Source: Streptomyces musisoli
Lineage (GTDB): Bacteria; Actinomycetota; Actinomycetes; Streptomycetales; Streptomycetaceae
Direction of reading: 5' to 3'
Assembly: GCF_016741855.1 (NCBI RefSeq)
Contig: NZ_JAERRH010000009.1
Span: 1 to 64,000 of the forward strand
DNA: 64,000 nt
The notes beneath the pieces were generated by a model. That model searched no databases. It was not told the DNA's origin and was given only the letters and a program-made list of their open reading frames with translations. Of this stretch, positions 1 through 8,381 are shown piece by piece. Every line of letters begins with the position of its first letter. The stretch's first letter is position 1. The position numbers and the translations under genes are program-made.

Positions 1-29
1 TCGGGAGCCTGGTTGTCGATGGTGGACAC
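1..29 (-). CDS. pdxS: pyridoxal 5'-phosphate synthase lyase subunit PdxS, first codons only (partial)
   Basis: Only the first nine codons lie in the window. A GTG at 29 reads V-S-T-I-D-N-Q-A-P leftward, and a GAGG site sits five bases before it, which is a good Streptomyces ribosome-binding site. Streptomyces PdxS proteins begin with a similar short MST...PE tail before the conserved barrel, and in related genomes PdxS lies next to the pimA block seen here. PdxS with PdxT makes pyridoxal phosphate from ribose 5-phosphate, glyceraldehyde 3-phosphate and ammonia. The identification rests on a very short tail plus context, so it is tentative. Confidence 0.45.
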
Positions 30-190
30 GGGTGACCTCGCTGAAGTGAAAGAGGATTTGTGCACCGCTGAGGAAACGCGAATGGACCAGGCCACAGCAA
101 GGGCCAATGACAAGCCGGTGGATCCTTTTGGTCCGCACGGGGCCTGCCGGGGGCATTCCCGGGGCCTGCCGTGGGCCTGCGCGGGGCCTT

Positions 191-208
191 CCCCGGGCCT
201 GCCCGGGG
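191..208 (-). terminator. GC-rich hairpin after the 210..752 gene
   Basis: CCCCGGGC and GCCCGGGG form a perfect hairpin directly after the stop codon of the minus-strand gene at 210. It sits in a run of imperfect GGCCTGC-type repeats (about 137 to 208), so it may be both a terminator and part of a simple repeat. Confidence 0.5.
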
Positions 209-209
209 C

Positions 210-752
210 TCAGGCGGCCCTTTCGACCAGGGCCGTGGGCGGCTCGTCGTCCATCTCGAAGGCCAGCGGGAAGGGGGCGTGGCCGGCCAGCCGGAACCAG
301 CGGACCTTGCGGTGCTCACGGAGCCTGCGGGCGGCCCCGACGGCGTCGTTGTGGAAGCGGCGGGCCATCGGCACCCGGCGGACGGCCTCGGCCAGCTCTC
401 GGGCCGCCTCCTCGCCGCCCGGGGCCTCGCGCACGGCCTCCACCTGTGCCGGCTCCTCGAAGACCGCCCGCAGCGCCTGGCTCAGCTCGCTCTCGGCCAC
501 CTCCCGCTGCTCCTCCTCCGCCTGCCGGGCCGCGTGCGCGGCCTCGTACAGCACGATCGAGGCGGCCGGATCCAGCACGCCCGAGGTCGCCAGTTCCTGC
601 GCCACGGAAGCCCGCCGCAGCAGCTGGGCGTCGAGCGCGGCCCGGGCGGCGTCCATCCGCACGTGCAGCCGGTCCAGCCGCCCGGCCGTCCAGCTGAGGT
701 ACACGCCGATGACGAGGAGCGCGACAAGGAGCCAGATGAGGGTTGCGGTCAC
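210..752 (-). CDS. single-pass membrane protein of unknown function, LemA-like helical region
   Basis: 180 residues from a GTG start. The first 20 residues form one hydrophobic helix (TATLIWLLVALLVIGVYL), followed by a charged, helical, Ala/Arg/Glu-rich region with likely coiled-coil character. The stretch after the membrane helix (RMDAARAALDAQLLRR) resembles the start of LemA-family proteins, which are anchored by one N-terminal helix, but the rest does not clearly match. It lies between pdxS and pimA, a position occupied by a conserved hypothetical gene in other streptomycetes. Function unknown; the LemA link is only an impression. Confidence 0.75.
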   Translation of the reverse strand: MTATLIWLLVALLVIGVYLSWTAGRLDRLHVRMDAARAALDAQLLRRASVAQELATSGVLDPAASIVLYEAAHAARQAEEEQREVAESELSQALRAVFEEPAQVEAVREAPGGEEAARELAEAVRRVPMARRFHNDAVGAARRLREHRKVRWFRLAGHAPFPLAFEMDDEPPTALVERAA

Positions 753-833
753 GGCCGAAGGCTATCGGCTGCCGGCACCCGCCCCCGGCGCCGGTCGGAA
801 CCGGAGCCCACGGCCGCCGGCACCCGCCGCGCC

Positions 834-880
834 CGCCCGTCACGACCCGCCCCCGCCCGTCACGACCCGTTCCCGCCCGT
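834..880. repeat. 20-bp tandem repeat, about 2.5 copies
   Basis: The core CGCCCGTCACGACCC recurs at 834 and 854 and is truncated at 874, giving a 20-bp period. It directly adjoins the heptamer array that follows, in the non-coding gap between the 210..752 gene and pimA. Confidence 0.8.
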
Positions 881-884
881 CGCC

Positions 885-989
885 GGTGCCCGGTGCCCGA
901 TGCCCCATGCCCGATGCCCCATGCCCGATGCCCGATGCCCGATGCCCGATGCCCGATGCCCGATGCCCGATGCCCGATGCCCGATGCCC
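885..989. repeat. heptanucleotide array, 15 units of GATGCCC type
   Basis: Fifteen uninterrupted 7-bp units run from 885 to 989: two GGTGCCC, then GATGCCC alternating twice with CATGCCC, then nine further GATGCCC. Seven is not a multiple of three and no gene covers the array; it lies in the 342-bp gap downstream of pimA. The homogeneous right half against the variant left half is what slippage-driven expansion from one end would give. Confidence 0.95.
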
Positions 990-1094
990 GTCACAGGCCA
1001 TACCGCACGCGCCGACGTCTCCGTCGCCGATCGCTCCCGACCGCTCCGGGCCGTACCCGGACCGGTCCCGAGCGGGCCTCGGGTCAGCCAGCGG

Positions 1095-2258
1095 TCAGTC
1101 CCGGGCCAGGCCGAAGCGGGCCCGTAGTCCCGTCGTCCGCTCGTCCGCGCCGACCGCCGCCGCGCCCGCCGTCACCGTCTCGTAGACGGACAGGATGTCC
1201 GCGCCGACCGTCGACCAGTCGAACCGCCGCACATGGGCGCTGCCGCGATCGCGCAGCTCGGTCCGGCGCGCCGGGTCCCCCAGCAGCCGCACGGCCGCCT
1301 CGGCCAGCGCGTCGGCGTCCTCGTTGGCGAAGGTCTCGCCGGCCTCGCCCTGGTCGAGGACCTGCACGAACGCGTCCAGGTCGGAGGCGAGCACGGGCGC
1401 GCCCGCCGACATCGCCTCGACCAGGATGATGCCGAAGCTCTCACCACCGGTGTTGGGCGCGACGTACAGGTCGACGCTGCGCAGGAAGCGGGCCTTGTCC
1501 TCGTCGCTGATCATTCCGAGGAACTCCACGCGCGAGCGCAGCTCGGCCGGCAGCCCCTCGACGGCCGCCTCCTCGTCACCGCGGCCCGCCACCAGCAGCC
1601 GCGTCTGCGGCCGGGCGGCCAGGATGCCCGGCAGGGCCTTCATCAGCACGGGCAGGCCCTTGCGGGGCTCGTCGATCCGGCCGATGAAGCCGATGGTGTC
1701 GCCCTGCCACTCCGGCTTCGGCTCGGCCTCGGCGAAGAAGTCCACGTCGACGCCGTTGGGGATGACCACCGCGTCCCCGCCGAGGTGCTCGACCAGGGTG
1801 CGGCGGGCGTACTCGCTGACCGCGATCCGCGCGCTGATCTTCTCCAGCGCGGCCTGGAGGATGGCGTAGGCGGCGATCATCGCGCGCGAGCGCGGGTTGG
1901 AGGTGTGGAAGGTCGCGACGATGGGCCCCTGCGCCGCCCAGCAGGTCAGCAGGCCCAGCGAGGGCGACGTCGGCTCGTGGATGTGGACCACGTCGAACTT
2001 GCCCTCGTGCAGCCAGCGCCGTACCCGCGCGGCCGACAGGAAGCCGAAGTTCAGCCGGGCCACCGAGCCGTTGTAGGGCACCGGGACCGCACGGCCGGCC
2101 GAGACGACGTACGGCGGCAGGGGCGTGTCGTCGTCGGCCGGGGCGAGGACGGACACCTCGTGACCGAGCCGGATGAAGTAGTCGGCGAGGTCACGGATGT
2201 GGAACTGGACGCCACCGGGCACGTCCCAGGAGTACGGGCAGACGATCCCGATTCTCAC
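1095..2258 (-). CDS. pimA: phosphatidylinositol alpha-mannosyltransferase PimA (GT4 family)
   Basis: 387 residues. Transfers mannose from GDP-mannose to phosphatidylinositol on the inner face of the membrane, the first step of phosphatidylinositol mannoside synthesis. The N-terminus RIGIVCPYSWDVPGGVQ carries the GGVQ loop typical of PimA, and the C-terminal half has GRIDEPRKGL and the ESFGIILVEAMSAGAP segment with the two conserved glutamates of GT4 enzymes. I chose the GTG at 2258 rather than an upstream ATG because it overlaps the stop of the acyltransferase gene by 4 nt, which indicates translational coupling, and because the protein then begins exactly at the family's conserved first strand. 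Last gene of the pgsA-acyltransferase-pimA operon. Confidence 0.93.
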   Translation of the reverse strand: MRIGIVCPYSWDVPGGVQFHIRDLADYFIRLGHEVSVLAPADDDTPLPPYVVSAGRAVPVPYNGSVARLNFGFLSAARVRRWLHEGKFDVVHIHEPTSPSLGLLTCWAAQGPIVATFHTSNPRSRAMIAAYAILQAALEKISARIAVSEYARRTLVEHLGGDAVVIPNGVDVDFFAEAEPKPEWQGDTIGFIGRIDEPRKGLPVLMKALPGILAARPQTRLLVAGRGDEEAAVEGLPAELRSRVEFLGMISDEDKARFLRSVDLYVAPNTGGESFGIILVEAMSAGAPVLASDLDAFVQVLDQGEAGETFANEDADALAEAAVRLLGDPARRTELRDRGSAHVRRFDWSTVGADILSVYETVTAGAAAVGADERTTGLRARFGLARD

Positions 2259-3163
2259 GAGGGTCCCTTCGCGGGGTCGAGGTCGGCGAGCCACAGACGC
2301 TGGAGCATGTGCCAGTCCTCCGGGTGCTCGGCGATCCCGGAGGCGAAGGCGTCGGCCAGCGACTGTGTCATGACGGACGTCTTCTCGGCCCGGGTACCTG
2401 ACCCGGGTACCTCGATCGGGGGGTGGACCCGGCCCTTCATGACGGGCGAGTCGTCGTACCGGAGCGTGACGGGCAGCAGCAGCGCGCCCGTCTGCTGGGC
2501 CAGCAGGGCGGGCCCGGCCGGCATGCGGGCCGTCTCGCCGAAGAAGTCGACCTCGACGCCGGAGGCGGACAGGTCGCGGTCGGCGACCAGACAGACCAGG
2601 CCGCCGTCGCGCAGCCGGCGGGCCAGGGTGCCGAAGGCGGCGCCCCCGCTGTGCGGCAGGACCTCCATGCCGAGGCCCTCGCGGTAGGCGACGAAGCGGT
2701 CGTAGAGCGTCTCGGGCTTCAGCCGCTCGGCGACCGTCGTGAACGGCGTCTCCAGCTTGGTGGTGACCCAGGCGCCGGCCAGGTCCCAGTTGGCCAGGTG
2801 CGGCAGGGCGAGGATCACGCCCCGGCCGGAGGCGAGCCCGTCCGTCAAGTGGTGCAGGTCCTTGGGGTCGAAGCCCGTCTTCACGCGCTCGGCGCTCCAG
2901 GCCGGCAGCCGGAAGGACTCCATCCAGTAGCGCAGGTACGAGCGCATGCCCGCGCGGGACAGCTCGGCGAGCCGCTGCGGGGTCGCATCGGGCACCACGC
3001 GCGCGTAGTTGGCCTCCAGGCGCAGCACGCCCTTGCCGCGCCGTTTCCAGGCGAGGTCGGCGATGGTGCGGCCGAGGCGCACGGCGACGGGCTCGGGGAG
3101 CTTCCTGACCGTGCTCCAGCCGGCGCCGTACAGGGCGTCGGTCAGCCGGTCCGCCGCGCTCAC
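2255..3163 (-). CDS. phosphatidylinositol mannoside acyltransferase (PatA-like, LPLAT family)
   Basis: 302 residues from a GTG at 3163 that overlaps the pgsA stop by 4 nt. Belongs to the lipid A/phosphatidylinositol mannoside acyltransferase group. The conserved H-x4-D appears as LPHLANWDLAG, and later LLPVTLRYD fits the second conserved block. In mycobacteria the homologous enzyme lies in the same order between pgsA and pimA and acylates PIM mannose, so the same role is inferred here. No clear transmembrane helix; the enzymes of this group act at the cytoplasmic membrane face. A longer upstream reading frame exists in the same frame but runs over pgsA and lacks family similarity. Confidence 0.9.
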   Translation of the reverse strand: MSAADRLTDALYGAGWSTVRKLPEPVAVRLGRTIADLAWKRRGKGVLRLEANYARVVPDATPQRLAELSRAGMRSYLRYWMESFRLPAWSAERVKTGFDPKDLHHLTDGLASGRGVILALPHLANWDLAGAWVTTKLETPFTTVAERLKPETLYDRFVAYREGLGMEVLPHSGGAAFGTLARRLRDGGLVCLVADRDLSASGVEVDFFGETARMPAGPALLAQQTGALLLPVTLRYDDSPVMKGRVHPPIEVPGSGTRAEKTSVMTQSLADAFASGIAEHPEDWHMLQRLWLADLDPAKGPS

Positions 3164-3879
3164 TGCGCCGCCTCGCTCCCCTGGGCCGCGGCCGCGGCCT
3201 CGGCCTCCGCGGACTCGCGGCGCACGGTGACGACCCGCTGGATCAGCGTGACGAGGCTGCCCGCGGCGACGATCCACAGCGCGACCGGCAGCAGCCACTG
3301 GATCCCGGGCACACCGAACTTGTGCAGGCCCGCGAAACCGGCCGCGACCAGCGAGATCACCAGGCGTTCGGCGCGCTCGACGAGCCCGTTGACGGCGACC
3401 GGCAGCCCGATCGACTCGCCGCGCGCCTTGGTGTAGGACACCACCTGGCCGCTGGCCAGACAGAAGATCGACACCGCGCACAGCACGTTGTCGTTCCCGT
3501 GGCCCGCGTACCAGAGGGCGAAGCCGCCGAAGATCGCGCCGTCGGCGACCCGGTCCAGGGTGGAGTCCAGGAAGGCGCCCCAGCGGCTGGAGCGGCCGAG
3601 CTGGCGGGCCGTGTTGCCGTCGACCAGGTCGGAGAAGACGAACAGGGTGATCACGACCGTGCCCCAGAAGAACTCGCCCCTGGGGTAGAAGACCAGCGCG
3701 CCCGCGACCACTCCGGCGGTGCCGATGAGCGTGACCGTGTCGGGGCTCACGCCCCGGCGGATCAGAAACGTGGCGAACGGTGTGAGGACACGCGTGAAGA
3801 ATGCACGCGCGTACTTGTTCAGCATGGCCTTCCCGACGGTCGGTGACGCCGCGGCCCTGCTGGCCGCCGGCTGGCCCAT
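3160..3879 (-). CDS. pgsA: CDP-alcohol phosphatidyltransferase, phosphatidylinositol (phosphate) synthase
   Basis: 239 residues if started at the ATG at 3879, 221 from the ATG at 3825. The signature D-G-x2-A-R-x8-G-x3-D-x3-D is complete (DGNTARQLGRSSRWGAFLD, then STLD), so the metal site is intact. Several hydrophobic helices follow. In actinobacteria the enzyme condenses CDP-diacylglycerol with inositol 1-phosphate (or inositol), feeding the two downstream PIM genes with which it is translationally coupled. Start choice: the inner ATG has GGGAAGG but only two bases of spacing, and the outer ATG has no visible site; conserved sequence begins near LNKYARAFFTR. Confidence 0.88.
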   Translation of the reverse strand: MGQPAASRAAASPTVGKAMLNKYARAFFTRVLTPFATFLIRRGVSPDTVTLIGTAGVVAGALVFYPRGEFFWGTVVITLFVFSDLVDGNTARQLGRSSRWGAFLDSTLDRVADGAIFGGFALWYAGHGNDNVLCAVSIFCLASGQVVSYTKARGESIGLPVAVNGLVERAERLVISLVAAGFAGLHKFGVPGIQWLLPVALWIVAAGSLVTLIQRVVTVRRESAEAEAAAAAQGSEAAQ

Positions 3880-4129
3880 CGTAGCCACGCGCGCGTGCGA
3901 GTGACGGGCGGGCACCCGCAGCCGCGCCGGAACCCGGGGGCGCGCCGCCGTGTGCGGACGTGTGTGACGCGAACGGTGTGCGTACGCACCGCCCGTAGTC
4001 CTTCGTATGGACGCGGCGTGACGGGAGTGGAAAGCTCGAATAACCGCGGGCGTCGCCGGAGCCGCCACACCACGCGGGTCCCGCGTGTCCGCGCCCACAG
4101 TGACCTCACCGTGCACGGGAGGCAGGATC

Positions 4130-6331
4130 ATGGGCGACAAGGCACAGTCACACCACCCCGGGGCCGCCGGCAGGGCTCTGGCGGCCGACCAACCCGCGTC
4201 CGTACGGAATGTGGTGCTGGTCGGCCACTCCGGCTCGGGGAAGACGACGCTGGTGGAGGCCCTCGCGCTGACCGCGGGGGCGGTCAACCGGGCGGGCCGC
4301 GTGGAGGACGGCGGCACGGTCTCCGACTACGACGACATCGAGCACCGGCAGCAGCGTTCGGTGCAGCTCTCCCTGGTGCCGGTCGAATGGAACGGCATCA
4401 AGGTCAATCTCCTGGACACCCCCGGCTACGCCGACTTCGTCGGTGAGCTGCGGGCGGGTCTGCGCGCCGCGGACGCGGCCCTCTTCGTCGTCTCGGCCTC
4501 GGACGGGGTCGACGGCTCCACCCGGATGGTGTGGGAGGAGTGCGCGGCCGTCGGCATGCCCCGCGCGATCGTGATCACGCACCTGGAGGCCGCACGCGCC
4601 GACTTCGAGGAGATGACCCGGACCTGCGCGGAGGCCTTCGGCGGCGACGACCCCGACGCCGTCCTGCCCCTCTACCTGCCGCTGCGCGGCCCCGAGGGTC
4701 CCGACGGCCACGCGCCCGTGACCGGGCTGGTGGGACTGCTGTCGCAGAAGCTGTTCGACTACTCGACCGGTGAGCGCAAGGAGTCCGAGCCCGGCGAGGA
4801 CCAGCTGCCGGGCATCGAGGAGGCCCGCAACCGGCTCATCGAGGGGATCATCGCGGAGAGCGAGGACGAGACCCTCATGGACCGCTATCTGGGCGGCGAG
4901 CAGGTCGACGTCAAGACCCTCGTCGAGGACCTGGAGCGGGCCGTGGCGCGCGGTTCGTTCTTCCCGGTGCTGGCCGCCGCCCCGGCCGCCGAGGGCTCCC
5001 GGCAGGGCCTCGGCACGGTCGAGCTGCTGGAGCTGGTCACCGGCGGCTTCCCGACCCCGTTCGAGCACCCGCTGCCCGGGGTCGGCACGATCGACGGCAA
5101 GCGGCGCGAGCTGAAGCCGTGCGACACGGACGGCCCGCTGGTCGCCGAGGTCGTCAAGACCTCCTCCGACCCCTACGTCGGCCGTATCTCGCTGGTCCGT
5201 GTCTTCTCCGGCACCCTGCGGCCGGACCAGACGGTGCACGTCTCCGGGCACGGCCTCGCCGACCGCGGGCACGAGGACCACGACGTCGACGAGAAGATCG
5301 GCGCCCTGTCCATGCCGTTCGGCAAGCAGCAGCGCCCGGTGACCCACGCCGTCGCCGGCGACCTGGTGTGCGTGGCCAAGCTGGGCCGCGCCGAGACCGG
5401 CGACACCCTTTCCGCCAAGGACGACCCGCTCCTGATGGAGCCCTGGCAGATGCCCGACCCGCTGCTGCCGCTCGCCATCCACGCGCACAGCAAGGCCGAC
5501 GAGGACAAGCTGTCCCAGGGGCTGTCCCGGCTGGTCGCGGAGGACCCGACGATGCGCCTGGAGCAGAACCAGGACACCCACCAGGTGGTCCTGTGGTGCC
5601 TGGGCGAGGCCCACGCCGACGTCGCCCTGGAGCGGCTGCGCAACCGCTACGGCGTACAGGTCGACGTCGTCCCGCACCGGGTCTCCCTGCGGGAGACGTT
5701 CGCGAACAAGGCGGCCGGGCGCGGCCGGCACGTCAAGCAGTCCGGCGGCCACGGCCAGTACGCCATCTGCGAGATCGAGGTGGAGCCGCTGCCGGGCGGC
5801 TCGGGCATCGAGTTCGTGGACAAGGTGGTCGGCGGCGCGGTGCCCCGCCAGTTCATCCCGTCCGTCGAGAAGGGCGTACGGGCCCAGGCGGCCAAGGGTG
5901 TCGCCGCCGGTTACCCGCTGGTGGACGTGCGGGTCACGCTGCTGGACGGCAAGGCGCACTCGGTGGACTCCTCCGACGCCGCCTTCCAGACCGCGGGCGC
6001 GCTCGCCCTGCGCGAGGCCGCGGCGGACGCGAAGATCCATCTGCTGGAGCCGGTCGCCGAGGTGACCGTGCTCGTCGGCGACGACTTCGTGGGCCCGGTG
6101 ATGAGCGACCTGTCGAGCCGGCGCGGCCGGCTGCTCGGCACCGAACAGGTGGGCACCGGGCGGACGTTGATCCGTGCCGAGGTGCCCGAGTTCGAGATCG
6201 GCCGGTACACCGTCGACCTGCGCTCGCTCTCGCACGGCACGGCACGCTTCGACCGGAGCTACGCCCGGCACGAGCCGATGCCGCCGCAGATCGCCGAACG
6301 CATCCGCGAACAGGCGGGGGACGAAGGGTAG
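4130..6331 (+). CDS. elongation factor G-like protein (EF-G2 class GTPase)
   Basis: 733 residues, full EF-G length. The P-loop is GHSGSGKTT near residue 28 and the G3 motif is DTPGYADF, both intact. The G4 motif that should read NKxD is THLEAA, a feature of the actinobacterial EF-G2 group rather than of housekeeping EF-G. Domains II to V follow, including the domain IV segment around SGGHGQYAICEIEVEP. Start: ATG at 4130 behind GGGAGG; the in-frame codons upstream have no such site. It is divergent from pgsA and stands alone, followed by a hairpin. Ribosome association is likely by homology, but an ordinary translocase role is doubtful; the exact function of EF-G2 proteins is poorly settled. 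Confidence 0.85.
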   Translation: MGDKAQSHHPGAAGRALAADQPASVRNVVLVGHSGSGKTTLVEALALTAGAVNRAGRVEDGGTVSDYDDIEHRQQRSVQLSLVPVEWNGIKVNLLDTPGYADFVGELRAGLRAADAALFVVSASDGVDGSTRMVWEECAAVGMPRAIVITHLEAARADFEEMTRTCAEAFGGDDPDAVLPLYLPLRGPEGPDGHAPVTGLVGLLSQKLFDYSTGERKESEPGEDQLPGIEEARNRLIEGIIAESEDETLMDRYLGGEQVDVKTLVEDLERAVARGSFFPVLAAAPAAEGSRQGLGTVELLELVTGGFPTPFEHPLPGVGTIDGKRRELKPCDTDGPLVAEVVKTSSDPYVGRISLVRVFSGTLRPDQTVHVSGHGLADRGHEDHDVDEKIGALSMPFGKQQRPVTHAVAGDLVCVAKLGRAETGDTLSAKDDPLLMEPWQMPDPLLPLAIHAHSKADEDKLSQGLSRLVAEDPTMRLEQNQDTHQVVLWCLGEAHADVALERLRNRYGVQVDVVPHRVSLRETFANKAAGRGRHVKQSGGHGQYAICEIEVEPLPGGSGIEFVDKVVGGAVPRQFIPSVEKGVRAQAAKGVAAGYPLVDVRVTLLDGKAHSVDSSDAAFQTAGALALREAAADAKIHLLEPVAEVTVLVGDDFVGPVMSDLSSRRGRLLGTEQVGTGRTLIRAEVPEFEIGRYTVDLRSLSHGTARFDRSYARHEPMPPQIAERIREQAGDEG

Positions 6332-6353
6332 TACGCCGGCGCGTACCGGCGCA

Positions 6354-6381
6354 CGGGCGGGCGGCTTCGGCCGTCCGCCCG
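6354..6381 (+). terminator. terminator after the EF-G-like gene
   Basis: CGGGCGGGCGG and CCGTCCGCCCG pair (one G-T wobble) around the tetraloop-like CTTCGG, starting 22 bases after the stop codon. No U tract, as is usual in Streptomyces. Confidence 0.7.
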
Positions 6382-6540
6382 CGGGCTGTCGGTGCCGGCG
6401 GATACGCTGATCACCTGATCACGTCGTGCCGTGACCGCCGGCACTCGTCCGGTATCGGCACGGCGGCCGGTTCAACAGGTGTGCGGGGCAGGGAAGTCGG
6501 GAAGGCCGCAGGAACGGCACCGGCGGCGATGGGGGCGGGA

Positions 6541-8187
6541 ATGTCGTTTGGAACGGAGTGGGACGGGCCCCAGGTGCCCGTCTCGGGCGACGAGGGGCAG
6601 GCGGCGACCGCCGCGCTGGCCTCCGCGGCGTACCGGGACAGCCCGATCGAGGACATCAAGAAGGCCGACAACGAATGGCACCAGTCGACCGTCAAAGCCG
6701 GCCGCCTCAAACTGTTCCGGCCCAATCTCGGTGAGGCGTTCTCCCGCGCCCTGGTCGACCGGCTGCTCGCCCCAGGCCGCAAGCCGCTCATCCAGTCGTT
6801 CGGCTCCGAACCGCAGTTCGTGGTGGAACACGCCCTGGCCGCCAACAACATCCGCCGGGAGCGCGACAACCGCCTGACCGCCGTCACCGTCGTGTGCGGC
6901 GTGCTCTTCCTGCCCGGACTGCTGGTCTGGCTCCTCGTCTTCCAGCTGCGCACCTTCGTCGCGAGGCGCGACGACAAGCGGGCCGGGACGCTGGCCACCG
7001 CGCTCCTCCTGGGCGTCGGTGTGCTCGCCGCGCTGTTCCTGATCAAGATGCCGTTCTCCGGCTTCTGGGCCTGGTACGCCCGCGCCGCCGTCGTCCTTCC
7101 GGTGCTCGGCTGGTACTGGGCCAAGCAGATCTGCGAACGCAGCGCCAAGGACCTGCGGGCCCGCTGGGACGGCCTGCTCTCCGGCACCAGCGTCGGCGCC
7201 AAGGTCCCGGAGGCCGTGCCGCGCGGGCCCGGCCAGACCGCCGCCGAGGAGCTGCGCCAGTCACTGGCCCGGCTGAGCGCCGAACAGCAGTCCAACTCCG
7301 TCTTCTACGCCGGTCCCAAGGGCATACTCGGCATGGGCACCCGCTGGGGCGCCTGGCAGCTCGCCGAGGATCTGAAGCCCGCCGACGCCGGCCGGGAGAT
7401 CCACCCCTTCCGCAGCTGGGACGTGGTACGCGCGATCCACGACCAGCTGACCCTCCTGGAGCGCGGCCCGCTCAACACCGGCGGCTTCCCCAAGCCGTCG
7501 ATACGGCACTGGATCGTGACCCCGATCGGCGAGAAGGCCACGGCCGTGTCCCGGCCCGAGGGCACCGACGTCGAGGCGTTCCGGGTCAAGCCGCACGCCA
7601 TACAGGACATCTGCAACAAGCAGCAGTTCGGCAGCGGCGACCGGCACTACCTGGGCGTGCAATGGACCCTCTGGGACGGGCAGCTGGTCATCACCATGCT
7701 GATCACCGTCACCGTGCTGCACGAGACGCTGCGCATCGAGGTCACCGGGCACGCTCTGGGTCCGGTGAACCCGCTGTTCACCTCGAAGCCGGAGGCGCCG
7801 ACCAAGGAGGTCGCGAAGTCCTTCAAGCCGTGGGAGAACCGCACGATCAAGCTGCCGCTCGTCACCACCGACGAGGTCGTACGGCTCGCCGCCCGCGCCC
7901 CGCTGACCTGGTACCCGCCGCTGCTGAACTGGCTGGGCGGCTCGCTCGGCCTGCCCGAGCCGTTCGGCCTGCGCCACGCCTGGGCCGACCAGCCGTGGCG
8001 CCACCGCTTCATGGCCGACGACGCGCTGCGCGCGGCCACGCCGGTGCTGCGCGTGGTGCACTCGGCCGCGATCAGGGTGCTGGAGGAGAACGGCGTGGAC
8101 ACGGAGAAGTTCGGTGCACGCTCGGCGTTCCTCAGCGGCAACGTCCAGGATCCGATGCCGCGGAAGGCCGACCTCTACGACGCGTGA
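6541..8187 (+). CDS. membrane protein of unknown function
   Basis: 548 residues from the ATG at 6541 behind a G-rich site; an ATG four codons upstream is also possible. About 110 hydrophilic residues precede a strongly hydrophobic helix (TAVTVVCGVLFLPGLLVWLLVF) and, after a basic loop, one or two more helices (TLATALLLGVGVLAALFLI; VVLPVLGWYWA). The remaining 340 residues are soluble and look like a folded cytoplasmic domain with no motif I recognise. Codon use and length argue for a genuine gene, and homologs occupy this place next to the HIT gene in other streptomycetes as far as I recall. No function can be assigned. Confidence 0.85.
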   Translation: MSFGTEWDGPQVPVSGDEGQAATAALASAAYRDSPIEDIKKADNEWHQSTVKAGRLKLFRPNLGEAFSRALVDRLLAPGRKPLIQSFGSEPQFVVEHALAANNIRRERDNRLTAVTVVCGVLFLPGLLVWLLVFQLRTFVARRDDKRAGTLATALLLGVGVLAALFLIKMPFSGFWAWYARAAVVLPVLGWYWAKQICERSAKDLRARWDGLLSGTSVGAKVPEAVPRGPGQTAAEELRQSLARLSAEQQSNSVFYAGPKGILGMGTRWGAWQLAEDLKPADAGREIHPFRSWDVVRAIHDQLTLLERGPLNTGGFPKPSIRHWIVTPIGEKATAVSRPEGTDVEAFRVKPHAIQDICNKQQFGSGDRHYLGVQWTLWDGQLVITMLITVTVLHETLRIEVTGHALGPVNPLFTSKPEAPTKEVAKSFKPWENRTIKLPLVTTDEVVRLAARAPLTWYPPLLNWLGGSLGLPEPFGLRHAWADQPWRHRFMADDALRAATPVLRVVHSAAIRVLEENGVDTEKFGARSAFLSGNVQDPMPRKADLYDA

Positions 8188-8251
8188 GCCTCCGGCGGTG
8201 CGGCCGAGGGGGGCTTCGGGGTTCGGGCGAGTGCCGGTGTGTGGTGGCTGC

Positions 8252-8340
8252 TGTTCCTGGGGACTGCCGCCCCCGGACCCCCGCTTCGGCCGTGGACGGA
8301 CGGCCTCGTCCTCGAACGCCGGCCGGGCTTCTTCGTCCGC
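8252..8340. repeat. dispersed Streptomyces intergenic repeat/terminator-like sequence
   Basis: The stretch GTTCCTGGGG...CCCCCGGACCCCCGCTTCGGCC...GGCCTCGTCCTC...CGCCGGCCGGGC resembles an intergenic element that recurs many times in Streptomyces chromosomes, often between convergent genes as here. The recognition is from memory of such sequences, not a search. The rest of 8188..8381 holds nothing else I can name. Confidence 0.4.
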
Positions 8341-8381
8341 TGCCGGCCAAGCGCTCTTGATCGGCATTCGGCCAGGCGTTC

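Noticed and set aside
13..1185. 390-codon plus-strand open frame over the repeat region
   Set aside because: It runs through the 7-bp repeats and opposite the minus-strand genes; composition is Arg/Pro/Ala frame noise.
4148..6271. 707-codon antisense open frame in the EF-G-like gene
   Set aside because: High-GC codon bias leaves open frames on the opposite strand; no domain, start signal or ribosome site.
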